From positions 59,048 to 123,047 of the forward strand of contig JABCPU010000197.1 of the NCBI GenBank assembly GCA_016800925.1: DNA of 64,000 nt, read 5' to 3'. Every line of letters starts with the position of its first letter. The stretch's first letter is position 1. Both the position numbers and the translations under genes were made by a program. Under the pieces are notes generated by a model. That model had not been told where the DNA came from. It saw nothing but the letters and a program-made list of their open reading frames with translations, and searched no databases. Positions 10,581 to 22,376 of this stretch are shown here, one piece after another. Origin of the DNA: Suillus spraguei (Eukaryota; Basidiomycota; Agaricomycetes; Boletales; Suillaceae).

Positions 10581-11906
10581 CAATAGCCTACATAGCAGTG
10601 GACGATCCAATAGTTAGCATTAATTTGTTGACTAGAAGCACTTGCCATTGGACCTGGTCTTCTGCAGGTGGTAGTGAACTTGAACGACTTCACCCAGGTG
10701 GGCAGGTCAAGCTTGATGGTGTTGCGGTCTGCTATCATAGTGTAGTAAGTATTAGTAACGAGGACTTGAACATAATTTCGAAAATTTACCTTGCTGAAAG
10801 TTATCATAAATTGATGTCGAAATCTTGCAAGCTTGCATTGGTCGGCAAAATTGACAAGGAGTCAGAAAATGGTCTGCTTAGAGCCGAGTCTGCAGTGAAT
10901 GACTCAGTGCAACATGATGAGTGTGACATATCACATAATCATGTGACAAAGAACCACATAATTCTGTACGTAATAAATACCTGGAAGTAGACATATTGCC
11001 CCCTGATCCAACAATAACAGCACAGTCAAATTAAATGGGCTCTGATGTATTCAGTGAGAATGGAACGATGGGGACCATGCCAAGGATGATCATTGTAAGG
11101 ACTTTTGCGAAACATGTGCTTGGCTAATGAAATGTAGAATCAAAGATGTCCTTGCTCCTCTCTCTTCTTGTGATAACCTTAGTTTGAGTTCTAGTCTCTG
11201 CCCTTGCATTAATTCGTTTGTGGGTTGTGACAGAGGTCTGAAAAGGGCCTGACATTGAGATTAACATGAAGAAGTTACATACAAAAGAGAAACATACACA
11301 CCTCAGTTCTAGGTTCTCAAGTAACTCTGGAACAGATGGATGTGTTATTGATCCCTCTCACCAAGAACTAGGGCTGAGTGTGGCCTGCAAAAAATAAGCA
11401 ATAGTGCATACAAACGGAAAGTGAGGGGGAGCTTGAGATCAGAGAGCCTTCAAAAGGTTGTCTCAGTTGTCCTTGTCCATGAAGAAAGTGAGAGTGAGGT
11501 GCAACAATGCTGAAATAGAGAAGCTCAGAATACATGGTAGTACAGGATGCAAGTCGAAGTCAACGTGGAGAAACTAAACAGGTTATACTAGTGTATTATT
11601 CAAGGCCTCGACTTTATATTAAAAAAAGAATCGTCAATCGGAGGCTGTAGATATTGTGCATCCACTGTGCCCTGAGATGGAGCATGATCATAGATTCTAA
11701 CCAGGGCACCTATATTCGCTCTCCTGCGCTTTCCATCTTTGTCTATACCATAGATATTGATGTCTCTGAAGCAAATCAGAGACTTGAGTTGATCATAGGA
11801 AACGAAGATTAAACAAATTACCTGATGTATCCCAGATCATGTCCAACATCTTGAATCTCTGTCAGAGGAGGACCATGAAGGCGCCTAATTCTACAATAAA
11901 GCTTGA
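10581..11906. other. Gene-free stretch
   Basis: One plus-strand open frame (10598-10990, 130 residues) begins close to the MITE boundary, but I recognise nothing in it, so I do not call it a gene. The rest shows nothing. Confidence 0.35.
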
Positions 11907-13306
11907 TCACAGCTGCGTCACCTGTCCTGTTGAGATTGTGATTGAGTGCTTTCTGACAGTATTTGTAGAACTTAAAATAAATGTCAAAACTAAGTTAACA
12001 ACAGAAAGATATAAGTCACTGACGAGACACACTATCAGAGAGATTATCCTCATATTAGGATTTCCCCCTTGGTCAAGAACTTGATCCCAATATAAGTCAG
12101 CAATGCAGACATTTGGGTTAGATGCGATTGGGCGAAGGATCATATAATGCCAGAGTTCTTTTGCCATTTGGAGGCCAAGTATCTCTATCACAATACGATG
12201 CTAAGAAATGAAGTGAGGTAAATGATTTGGTGATACATTTAACTCATGTCAAAGGCCACTAGCATTTGGTCTTGTCCTTGATTGAGCTGAACTGCCGCTT
12301 GATCAAGCACAGTTGTCATCCTTGCAATCCTTGTTTGCCCTTCATCAGTGTTAAGACAGAAGCCCAGATCCTCAGAAGGCTTCAGACAGTGCCCTATCAC
12401 TTTCCTAAGATCCAAAAGACTTGAATTTGGTGTGTGGTCAAACTAGTTGATATTGTTTGTTATCATCGATATTTGAAAAAAAAATAACATATTCACTGTG
12501 CTACACAGATGATGCCAATGGAATCTCACTCCCGTCATAAACTCCACTAGAGACAGACAGCTTGCATCAGTTCAAAAACTAAAGATAAACAAAATAGTAC
12601 TCACAATCAATATTTTGACAGTCCTGGTAAGATAAGCTGATATGCAACAAAGCCTCCAAGAAGCACTGGGTGATGAATTGATGTCGATATGGCCATAACT
12701 TGACCACCCTCATGGCATTGCCATAGTGCCCCGTGATGAGACTTCCAAACAGTATCATCTTTAATGATCTTGCAATTGATAACCACAGATGGTTGACTGG
12801 TAGGTCCCCTAAGATGGACTGACAGTGCGAACTGTCACCTGATGGGCTGTACTCTGTCCAGCGCAGGTCCTCTGGTAAATGGATGATCTGAGGGAGCATT
12901 AACTCATCTACATTGATGAAATCCTCAAACATCGGAGCCTGCGATGGAAGTATTGCTAGTACTGGAGCTGATGCCTGAATAGGTGTCTGTGCAGTCGCTT
13001 GGGCCAGCGGTGATATGGGTGTAATTCCGGGTATCAGTGCTGAACCTATCGCACTGGAGCTAGGAATGAAGTTATATGCTTGCCCTATCATAATCAGTCA
13101 ATGCACTCCCAGGAAGCAAAACACATATGGTAATCTTGCTGGAAAGACGCAGTAGTATAGTCTTCCATGTATACCTGCCCAATAGAACTATCGTCAAAAT
13201 CTTCAGTGACCATACCATCTATGATATCGTCCAGGCCATCAAAAATGGCCTCATTGTAATGACCATAAGGCCATGGTGCCAGTTTGGCAATGAACTTCCT
13301 ATCCAC
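11907..13306 (-). pseudogene. Possible minus-strand gene relic of unknown family
   Basis: Three open pieces on the minus strand (13306-13094, 13091-12579, 12191-11907) could be exons or frame fragments of one gene. The middle one includes EDLRWTEYSP, LGDLPVNHLWLSIARSLK and VVKLWPYRHQF, which look like true protein sequence rather than chance. A GT (GTGAGT near 12603) and a later AG are consistent with an intron. I could not build a single open model and do not recognise the family. It could be a decayed transposon-associated gene. Confidence 0.3.
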
Positions 13307-13723
13307 TGCTGTAGTCAGCTAATGATGAAGAGGCGGAGGGACAAAAGTTACATTCAGGCCACATCCAGACTGCAATCAACCGGTGATCATAAACTCTAGA
13401 TACTACTTCCACATCGTGGCTAAGCTTGTCCTTATCTTTGGGCTGTATAACAAGATATGTTAACGTCCAAAAAATCAAGGTAATGAGGTCTCACACAGTA
13501 AGACCATAGATGGGTACCAAAACCTCATACTCAGCTCTTCTGGAAGCCTTAATGAGAGGACCACTATGACCATTCATGCCAATATATCCTAAGGGATCCT
13601 TCTGGAGAGGCCAAAAGTCATCCATGGATACTTTTGTAGGCCACTATAGATGCATGATGATATGAATGGTCAACAAACTTTAGTAGGAGTAGACTCACAT
13701 AACAAGGTCCAATGTTTCTCCGG
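13307..13723. other. Gene-free stretch upstream of an LTR
   Basis: I see nothing convincing here. Confidence 0.35.
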
Positions 13724-15318
13724 TGTAGCGAGAAAAGTCATGCTGACTGTCAAAACCCCGTTTTTGACAAGCATCTCATTAGTGTCTGCGGCGGCAACCA
13801 AAGAATTCCCTTATAGCGAGGAAATAGCCTTTTTGCTCTGCTAAGGCGGAACCGTTCTTCTTCCGTGAACCCTTACTGGATCCTCGCACCGATGCCCTCA
13901 TGTCCCATCCAATTGCTCTAGAATCCATTGGTGCATAGTTACTTCGCTTCTGCCATTACTAAATTTATAGCAGGATTTACCTTATGTCTCAAGGGGCTGC
14001 TGCACGCTGTGTGCCTCTTTACTAAATACCCTGTTTATTTTCCTTCTCGCTACCGGACTCGCATAATTATCTCGTATGCGCTCGCATATGTTAAAAAGGA
14101 CTCGACATACATACCATTACGGTTACTTCCCATTACATCCCTTCACTTGGACTTAGTATCTAAAACACTCGCTAGTCCCAATCCATTTGCTTTTGAACTT
14201 TTCTCCATTTGAACTGCACTCATTGATTTAACCGCCGGTAAATTTACCGCTTGAAGTACCGCGCGACTTTCAACTTCATTACTTGTAACTGGACCGCGGC
14301 CAGTGATCTCGCTGGGTTGCTACCTCTCCCACCAAGGTTCTCGTTTGTACAGAGTTGCCGCTACCGCTACTGCACCGCCGGTAGTAATAACATATTTGTC
14401 TCGCTCAAGTAACTTTGTTCTTGCTTTCACTAGCTAACCATTGCAGCTATCCTTACCGTGCGAGTACTGCTGACATCGCACTAGTACCGCCAATATACCG
14501 TTACCACTGCTAACCTCAGAAGTCAGAATCTTCGTAGCCTTATTAGTACTTCCTTGTTTCCTTCGCACTAACTTAGAAGGAATTGCTTCTATTGCAGTCC
14601 TCTGGGGTCGAACATCTCACTCGCACCTTCAGTAGGATTATTGTTGCGCTAATACTTAGGCCAGCGGTGGTTTCTTCATTTCAGCAGTTACTACACTCGA
14701 GTGCTACTGATCTCGCCTAGAGCATTCCGAGTACATACGATTTAGGATATAAGCACTGGGTACCCCACACAATACGATACCTGATTTTACCCCATTGCAC
14801 GTACTATAGGTCAGGATTAGTGTCTAGCTCTGGAACCACCCAGTAGTAGACCTAGTCTTTAAAGTTCGTTCCTGCTCGTTAATTAATCTTGCTCTTTCAC
14901 CATTACTGCTGGACTCTTGATTACTATTTTGACTGAACTCCTCATGCACCGCTACTTTACCGCTGAAAGTACTGCAGCCTTCTTTACTGTTTCTTTGCAC
15001 CGCTCACAACCTTACCGCTACCGCTGATATTATCACTCGCTCGACGTTACTGTTACTGACTTTGTTTCAATGATGCTAGTACTGCTACTTACTACACTAG
15101 TTCTGGCAGCATCACCACTGACCGCAGCAACTTACCGCCAACTACGACACTACATTTGCACATTGGTTTGACTTGGATTTAACTATACTAACAGGCATCC
15201 CTCTTTAGGGTCGAACGCTCTTGTTTCGCAAGTGAAGCAGACTAGATGGAGCGCAAGACCACACATACTAATTTAGGAGGTAGTTTATCTACAGCCCAGG
15301 CTAGGTTGAATCTTTACA
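13724..15318 (+). mobile_element. LTR-like element, chimeric between two related subfamilies
   Basis: It starts TGTAGCGAGAAAAGTCATG and ends GAATCTTTACA. The first 500 or so bases pair with the reverse complement of the right end of 24935-26293. From about 14685 to 15318 it follows the solo LTR at 8215-8846. No matching target duplication is visible (CCGG before, TCAT after), so the ends may come from different copies. It directly abuts the WW-family gene relic and probably removed that gene's 5' part. Confidence 0.55.
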
Positions 15319-16918
15319 TCATACCATTGTTGCCGAGCCAACAAGGACTCGGAATGTGGATGGAGACATCTATCTGTATTACCTAGTAGCACTGGAGATG
15401 GAAGTAATTGGCTGGCTAGAACCTTTAGATGGTACTCTTCTTTCCGAGAATGCCATTTCGCTCGGCAATGGAACCACAAAAGTATGTTACCTTTCACATC
15501 CTGTCATTACCTTACGCCCTTATTGTTTTGCAGGACTTGAACTTGAGGCACAGTTCTGGTGAGTTTTCTAGGTGTCGGTACAAAGAATGTTGATTTTGAC
15601 ATCAATTCACAAAATTATGCAGGAAGCATGTAGAATTCTTCCCCCCAAACTTCAAGCTAGATCATGGTCGTGTGAGAAAGCTGTGGACTGAACTTAATTG
15701 GTTTCACATAGGCAAGTTTTTTTGTGTCGCAATACTGGATAGAATGACCTGAGCAACAAACAGATGCCTTGACATTACAAACTTCAACTTCAGCAACCAT
15801 ATTCTCCAACAAGGATGTGATGGAGAAAATCATCAATAGACTGGTTAGTCTTGGTGGGTACTATTGTATTTTCCTGCACACATGTTTATGATCAAAGAGT
15901 AGGTGATATTTCAAGTTCTGATGGAGTCATAACGGAGCCAGGTGTTGCATTGTTTGGTGAGCAAGAGTTCGGAAATTCAGACAATTTAGATACTCATATC
16001 ATGGGTAATAGGACTATATCACATGCTATGTATGTGTCTCTTTCTCCTACCAGACATAGTTACTAATCAGACACTTTAGGGCATCATCAATACCTGAACC
16101 ACTACAGACAACCTGAAGCACGCCTTTTGGAAATCATTCAATGGGCCATTGTTCTAGGAAGAGAGATCCCTTTTCCTTCATAGCAACAATCACAATGTTT
16201 TTCCTTCCCATTTTGGTTCACGAACAACTCAACCAAATCTATGTTGATGGCATAGTCAATTCTCTGGACCTCAAGGCCTTTCTTAATGATTTCAACTCCC
16301 AGAACACCGCACAGATTACCTTGGTAAGTGGATATTTCAAGATTGGAAATGAGGACTCGTTACATAGATCTCCACTGACAGGCAGGGGTCATCATGGCGG
16401 TTGATGCTGGTTTCCTTGCCATCCAAGGTATAGGTACAGGATGGTTGCTAAGTCTATTTTAAAGGGGTCCATTATATTTTGTGTTGGCTGCATGTTTGCA
16501 GGCATGTCTGCACAACACTTTGGAGAGAGATTGAAATCCCTGAGATTTGCAGTATGTTTGATTTCTGTCTTCTGCAGCTAAAGTCTGACATTACCAACTG
16601 ACCAGGCATATTACCTTGATCAGGGAATGACAGTCGTCCTTGGCCTGTTCAGCGCACCAAGATTCTTTGGTATTATGAGGCAAGTAAATGTTTGATTATA
16701 TTCATTTCGCTCGTAGTTGCTTACACAAGACATACTAAAGTGTCATCTGGTCCAGCACTGGGTTCCTTGCAAGTGCCTTCATAGACACTGAGCACTCCAC
16801 AGTTGCCCTCATTACATGTGCTTGCTGCCTCACCTTGGTGTCAGGCATCTTGGTTCCCTTAGCATGGTGTGGTTTTCAAGTGGAAGTGGTGCCATATGTT
16901 CATGTTGATGACGTCTAA
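15319..16918 (+). pseudogene. WW-domain/polytopic membrane family protein, 5'-truncated and frameshifted
   Basis: It resembles a large agaricomycete family in which an N-terminal WW-type region is followed by a soluble linker and a C-terminal set of membrane helices. Recognisable pieces in order are IGWLEPLDG (about 15399-15434), FARQWNHKRLELEAQFWKH (about 15458-15626, split by an intron), VEFFPPNFKL, VRKLWTELNW, HHQYLNHYRQPEARLLE (about 16082-16130), NQIYVDGIVNS and KAFLNDFNSQN. Hydrophobic helices follow through 16915. Several short GT-AG introns fit. The reading frame slips near 15435-15445 and again near 16165-16180, and the WW end is missing at the LTR junction. It is therefore very probably non-functional. 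The family's molecular role is unknown to me. Confidence 0.6.
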
Positions 16919-17221
16919 GTTATTAACTCATTGTAAGTGCCACTCAACCCGGATTTGCTGAACTTTTTGTACCTGAGAGTTTGACTCAGGCACTTTCAAA
17001 TTCCATAGTACATATATTCTATTCTACAGGAGCAACTTGAGCATCTTTTATGCCATCTTGGCTCAGCACCTAGAGACAATGTTATTATTAATGATTATTG
17101 ATTAATCATATATATCCGAGTCAGTGTTTAGATTTGGTGTATTATGTGACCGTGACTGATGTCTGGTGAGTCTGAGTTGACACTACTTACTAGTACTAGT
17201 GCTTAGACTTCACCACTCTCA
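16919..17221. other. Gene-free stretch
   Basis: Nothing supported is seen between the WW-family relic and the next open frames. Confidence 0.4.
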
Positions 17222-18540
17222 ATGACTCAACCAACATATGCAGCCCTTCCAAATGGTGTATCACAAGGGCAGTTTTTGCCATCAGCAGACAAGTTCAATC
17301 TGGAAGTGACAGCGACTGAACTCATGTTCATTGAGCATGCTCTAGTAGGGTGGGTGGACAAAAAAATCGAGACACTGCCTTTGCTTAATAGAATGCGGTA
17401 TTTGCTGTCTCTGCCACTGTACTTAATCTCTCATGAATCACCTTTGATCAGAGATAAGTGAGATATTGCCAATTGCCCTCTTTGTTGAATGACCTCACTA
17501 GTAGTATGTCAACTCAGCCGAGACCAAGTCCACCCTTCTTCTGACAGTAAAGTCAGCTCATCCTCTGAAGATGAAGTCTATTCATCCTACTCTTATGCTG
17601 TCTGCTACAAGATCCCATCCCGCGCTGCCAACTACAACAATATAACATCCTCCCCAGGCAGTGTCTTTCATGAGAGCCTCAGCTTTGATGAGGAAATGAG
17701 CGATTCCCAACATACTGACCCAGTTGATGATTCAATCCTTGATGATGAGATGGGCTATTATGCAGATGACAATTATGCAGATGAAGACTATGCAGCCAGT
17801 GCTCAAAATAATTGCTCTGATGATAACTATGCTTATGAAAACTATACAGATGATGACTTCAATGTCGAAGAAGAAGAAATGCTCAATGATCACCAATGGT
17901 GAGTCACATCTAGGAAACTTCGATGACTTCATCAACACCCTTATACTCCCATTGGAACCGCCATCAATCCAAGAGTGGTATTATTTCAGCCAGATTGCCC
18001 TTGTAATGGAAGACGCCTTCATGCATCTCCAAGATGGCAGGCACAAGCCACATCTATCACATCCAACAGCTTCATTACCAGTGATGCTCTCATTGCAGTG
18101 CTCGCAAGTGCTCGAGTAGACTCCGGGTCATCTTCTTTGAATGTTCAATCATGGGCCGCCAACAGTACTTCTTATCTCAAGGATCCAGGTGGTGTAGAGT
18201 TAGCCAGGGGCTCATTAGAACAAACAGTAGCATACTGTCACTTCATTTCCATTCAGACAGCCAGCTCCAGTTTGGTCGCCATGATCACATAATATATGCA
18301 GCTGACTATTCAGTGTCAAAGGTATTGTACTTACTGTGTTTTTGGCTGTTTATTGACAAGCATCCTTGTAGCATCATCCATGCGTCTACTGCCACAGAAA
18401 AGTATAGTATTTGCAGAATTTACAACAACCAGATTGCAAAGCTGAAGAATGCACCCTTGGAGTGGGCTGCAAATTCATCACACTGGCTGCGGGCGGTTCA
18501 TTATTGCTTCTTGTTATAATAGCAGGTCTTGAGATTCGAT
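17222..18540 (+). other. Open frames of uncertain status, one strongly acidic
   Basis: Two adjacent frames, 17222-17461 and 17489-17902, could be exons of one gene or N-terminal parts of the dioxygenase gene downstream. The second is Ser-rich, then acidic with repeated YADDNYADEDY-like motifs, i.e. low-complexity sequence. Further short open pieces follow to about 18520. No domain is recognised, so I do not assign a product. Confidence 0.3.
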
Positions 18541-19013
18541 GGAAAATCACAACGATCAGGTTTGAAGTTCTTTGTTAAGTGGTTAAGATGTTGAGGCAGC
18601 CAACAACCACCAGTGGTGAGTTGTCTCTTTGCACTCCTTCTTTATGGACTGATTGTAATACTGGAAACTTTACAGGCAAACCTGAGTCCAGTGGTCAGTT
18701 GCCTTTTGGTACTCTGTTCACACACTGATTGCTTCTTTACAAGCAATGCCACAGCTGATCACCAATAGTATTATCCCTACCATCGCTTGGATCAGATGTC
18801 ACATGCCTATCTGTCTGAGAAACATATTTTGCTTGTCGTTTCTGATGAGCATTGGGGTTGGCAACACAATGGACTGTACGGATCTCTCACTTTCTGATAA
18901 GGTATTCAATGGATTAAAACAACAGTGGGTTTTATGATATGTAGGCGATTGTAACCCATAATTCTTACCCCACTTTTTCCAGTCATTTTTCTCTTCCCGC
19001 TAGGGAAATGGGA
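18541..19013 (+). pseudogene. Probable upstream exon of the dioxygenase gene, frame broken
   Basis: An open piece at about 18768-18896 reads HRLDQMSHAYLSEKHILL, then VVSDEHWGWQHNGLYGSL. It continues in a different frame as SDKVFNGLKQQWVL (about 18893-18937). Joining the two needs a one-base slip near 18893-18900, so this part seems damaged. The 3' end of this segment leads to the AG at 19012-19013 that starts the next exon. Assignment to the same gene is inferred from order and strand. Confidence 0.35.
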
Positions 19014-20421
19014 GCCTGGGCCAGCTGTGACTGAACAGCAGCTTGTAATTAATGGTAAGGGCATCTCCAGCCACTTACCTTCTATGCTCGATTCAATAAA
19101 TGAATGTTGTGGTATGAAAATACCCATTGACATCACTGTCATCCAAACTTCATATGACCAGAAACACCGATCCAATGTTCATTTCCCTGCAAAGACCAAC
19201 AGAAGGGAGAATATAATTTGGACTGAAGGTGAGCAGGCGAAAGCAGAGGCAGGAGAAGTTGTCAAGGATATTGATGACCTGCATAGCAAGGTGAGTGGAC
19301 TGAAAATTTGCAATGACACTCTGACATGTGAATTAAGTTAGATAACCTGTATATTGATGGCTGTAGAGCTAAAGACAGGTACTTACACATACCAATGAGT
19401 ATTCTGCAAGGGTGAGTGAAGCTTCTTCGCAGAATGAAGAACAGCAAACTCACCGTTTTAGTGGCAGACTTGATCTATGCAATTCCGATGGCAGCCTCAT
19501 GGCCTTTGTATGTTCGTCACTACCTGATGACATTCACTATGGCCTCGCCAGCAACTTGCTTGTGTGCTTTGATGGAAAGAAGGTCTTGCAGATGCATCAC
19601 AAGCAAAACTACTTTGATGTTCAAGATTCTGATGATGTACCAGAAGTGGAGGATTGTGCTAACTGTGACTCAGAGAAGCTGACAGAGAAAACCCTTAGCC
19701 ATCCCTTCCAATGCCTACACTTCTCCCTTTGGAATCAATACTCAACTACAGTGAGTCCTTTACCTATCCCTTTGAAAATACGACATGAGAATAATATATC
19801 TTATAGGGAGCTGGTGCACCCACACATATTCACCCGCATGAGATGGCTAGAGTTGGTGTCAGCCGCACCAATCATACTCAATGCCTGTCCCATTCTTTGA
19901 AAGACATTCTAGAGCACCAACAAGTCTATAACAATGTACTGGCTACATTCAGCAAACTCTTTGAATGGTTAGAACATGTGGTGAGCATCCTTGATGGAAT
20001 GTGTTTACCTTGACATTGACTTTCATCCCAGATGAAGACACACTTACCAGAGGAGTATGAAGTCATTGTTGAACTCAGTCAAAATCTCCCAGGTAGAGAA
20101 TGCTCACAAGTGGCTCCGTTTCTATCCATTGTCATCAATCTCAATGTCACCATAGAGGCTCACAGAGACAGGTTTAATAAGGAATTGTGTCTTGTCCTGC
20201 CCATAGGCAAGTTCAAGGCTGGGGCTTTAGTACACTTCAAGCAGGGATTAGTGTTGGAGCTACAATGTGGTGACTTCATCATTTTCCCCTCTGATGACAC
20301 CAGTCATTTTAACCTTCACTATGAGGGTAAGAGAGCATCATTTGTCTTCCATACCGATAAAGGCTTTGATAAGTGGAAGAAGGGGCGTAATGGATGGGCC
20401 GTCAACAATCACTTTCACTGA
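19014..20421 (+). CDS. TET/JBP-like 2-oxoglutarate/Fe(II) dioxygenase, catalytic part
   Basis: Members of this family oxidise 5-methylcytosine or thymine in DNA using Fe(II) and 2-oxoglutarate; fungal copies are expanded and often sit near transposons. Exons read as 19014-19290, about 19338-19411, 19462-19750, 19807-19980 and 20032-20421, with 47-56 bp introns. The final exon carries the double-stranded beta-helix core. It has the metal-binding HxD in TIEAHRDRFN, LVLPIGKFKAGALVHF, LELQCGDFIIFPS, the distal metal His in DTSHFNLHY, and the 2OG-binding Arg in GKRASFVFHTD. All expected metal and cosubstrate residues are present. The N-terminal exons hold KWEPGPAVTEQQL and GRLDLCNSDGSLMAFV. A start codon was not found, and the upstream exon at 18541-19013 seems frame-shifted, so full-length function is doubtful although the core is open. 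Confidence 0.7.
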
Positions 20422-20752
20422 TTGAGTGAGTGCTGAAATACCCTCATTTCTGATTGTGTTTTAACTACAACCACTGTTCAAGCTGTTATGCAATTCCGTA
20501 GTGCAATGCTCTGATACAAGTTGGCAATATGGCACTTGACAGTTTAACACCACTCTGTAGCACAACTCCTCACACTTCAATGTGATTGTAATGCAAGACA
20601 TTCAGTTACGCTTTGACAAGAATCCGTATTTTTTTTTCACTGTAATATCTTGTCTTAGTGTTCATACTTCAAGTCTCCTGCCCGTGCGATCACTTGGAGT
20701 TCCCATCTGATAAGTCTTCTGTTCTGTTTGACACAGGCTAATTTTTTGTTGG
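20422..20752. other. 3' flank of the dioxygenase gene
   Basis: I see no gene here. Confidence 0.4.
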
Positions 20753-21285
20753 TTCTCTGCACCCACCAATCATACTTCCACAGGGGGAAGAGAGTCTCTT
20801 TGCAACCTTATTCTCTTCGCCCAATTATTCTTCCCCAGGAGGGTGGGCAGGTACAGCATGGGTATGAGTATGGCTAGTGTTTGTACTTCTCTGCACCCAC
20901 CAGTGATACTTCTGCAGGGGGAGAGAATCTCTTTGCGACCTATTCACATCCCCCGATGATTCTTTCCCAGGAGGGTGAGCAGGTACAACATGGGTATGAG
21001 TATGGGCAGGGGGAGTAGTACGAGATGGGGAACATGCAGCAGTACTAAACATTCTACATCTTATGCTTGTTTCATATTTTTTCATGATCCTTGACATTTT
21101 CTTCTTATTTAGCGGTTCACACTGCAGTGGTCTATGTTGCTATGTAGGGTAGTTCTCTATATCTGCCAATGATGCTTCTGCAAGGGGAAGAGAGTCTCTT
21201 TGTGACCTATTTGCATCCCTTGATGATTATTCCCCAGGAGGGCGAGCAGGTACAGCATGGGTATGAGAATGGGCAGGGGGAGTAC
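20753..21285. repeat. Three dispersed units of about 120-130 bp
   Basis: Units at about 20753-20873, 20888-21007 and 21151-21285 share CTCTGCACCCACCA, GAGAGTCTCTTTGC, CCCAGGAGGGTGAGCAGGTA and CATGGGTATGAGTATGG. They lie in direct orientation, with a unique 140-bp piece before the third. They are not part of a recognisable gene. Confidence 0.7.
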
Positions 21286-21543
21286 TACAAGATGGGGGAT
21301 AGGTATGTGATTATGTAGTAGGACTCGGAGAATGTCAGTGTGAGATGAGACAGGATAATTAAGAAAGTAAGTTGACGTAAACCAAAGTAGAGCATCATCT
21401 AAATGGAATCATTCAGGCCTGTATCATAATATTTAAGCAAGTTCAGGTAAACTTTTGAAAAAAAAGTGTGTCGTACCTATCTGAATATTGCTGCAAATTT
21501 TGTCGCTGTATGGAAAACTGCATGTTATCCCTTGCACCCAAAA
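21286..21543. other. Gene-free stretch
   Basis: Nothing supported is seen. Confidence 0.35.
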
Positions 21544-21698
21544 TCAGGTATCCTCTTCCCAAGGTTCATTGAGGGATCTGCTAACCTCATGCTGCTTGTC
21601 ACAATCAGCTTCCGTGCATTCTTGGGCAAGACAGAAGGATTCTAGGGCTGCCCATTGAGCATCCAGGTCCATTTCTCTGTCTTCCAACTCTAGTTCAC
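21544..21698 (-). other. Short open piece next to LTR family B
   Basis: A minus-strand open frame (ELELEDREMDLDAQWAALES) starts inside the adjacent LTR and runs out of it. It might be the first codons of an element-encoded ORF just downstream of a 5' LTR, or chance. No primer-binding site was identified. Confidence 0.25.
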
Positions 21699-22376
21699 TG
21701 TTAAGACCATACTCAAGGGTGAAAGATCCGAAGGGCTTTGGCCTCAGTTTGTGCACTGTGCCCCTTTCCCGAGTAATGCTCCTTATTTCAGAGGGTAGGT
21801 ATATGTCCGAAGATCCAGAAGGAGTTACGTGACGGATCCAGATGTCCAAAGGTATCAGATATGATATGTCTGAAGGTTATCCAGAACATAGAGATGGAAC
21901 GAGGATTAAGGCTAGTCTCAGAATGAGTTCCTAACTAGAAACTCACAGAGGTAGACTATCCGAAGATAGAGTCGGAGATATAGACTAAGGAATCAATCCC
22001 AAGTCTCGGAAGATGACTAGAGCTGGAAGTAACTCAAGTCCAGAGGAAAGGATGAGCAGAATCTAAGATGATATTCGAACTAAGGTTCTATGGAGATCTA
22101 CAAGTGGTTTATATACTGTAAGTATCTAGTACGGATAACCAACGAGTCTGGGACCGAGGGCTATGTACGATGTATAACGGAAGTCTATTAGTCAATGCAC
22201 AGCAGATCAGTAAGCACGAGTCAGAAATAAAACACAGGTAATGGATCAGTGACACAGGACGGAAATATACACAGCCGGAATACCAGAAACAGGAGGAATG
22301 ATGAAAGGAGATAGACGCAGATATCCACAAGGGAGTTAGAGTGCAAGAAGTGGGCACTTTTGGATGGGTGATCCGG
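21699..22376 (-). mobile_element. LTR family B, incomplete copy
   Basis: This is about 680 bp and highly similar to the solo LTR at 22905-23671: both share TGTTAAGAC at the left edge, GGGCTTTGGCCTCAG, and GAGTCGGAGATATAGACTA. It stops at 22376, where the family A LTR begins. The last 90 or so bases of the full-length copy are missing, so it was cut by the neighbouring insertion or by recombination. Confidence 0.6.

Noticed and set aside
10598..10990. 130-residue plus-strand frame beside MITE copy 2
   Set aside because: No recognisable motif, no paralogue in the window, and it starts next to a repeat boundary.
7918..15318. The two plus-strand LTR-like sequences as the ends of one LTR retrotransposon
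   Set aside because: The interior (8847-13723) has no gag or pol, the two LTRs differ in structure and length, and the first has its own target duplication, so they are separate.
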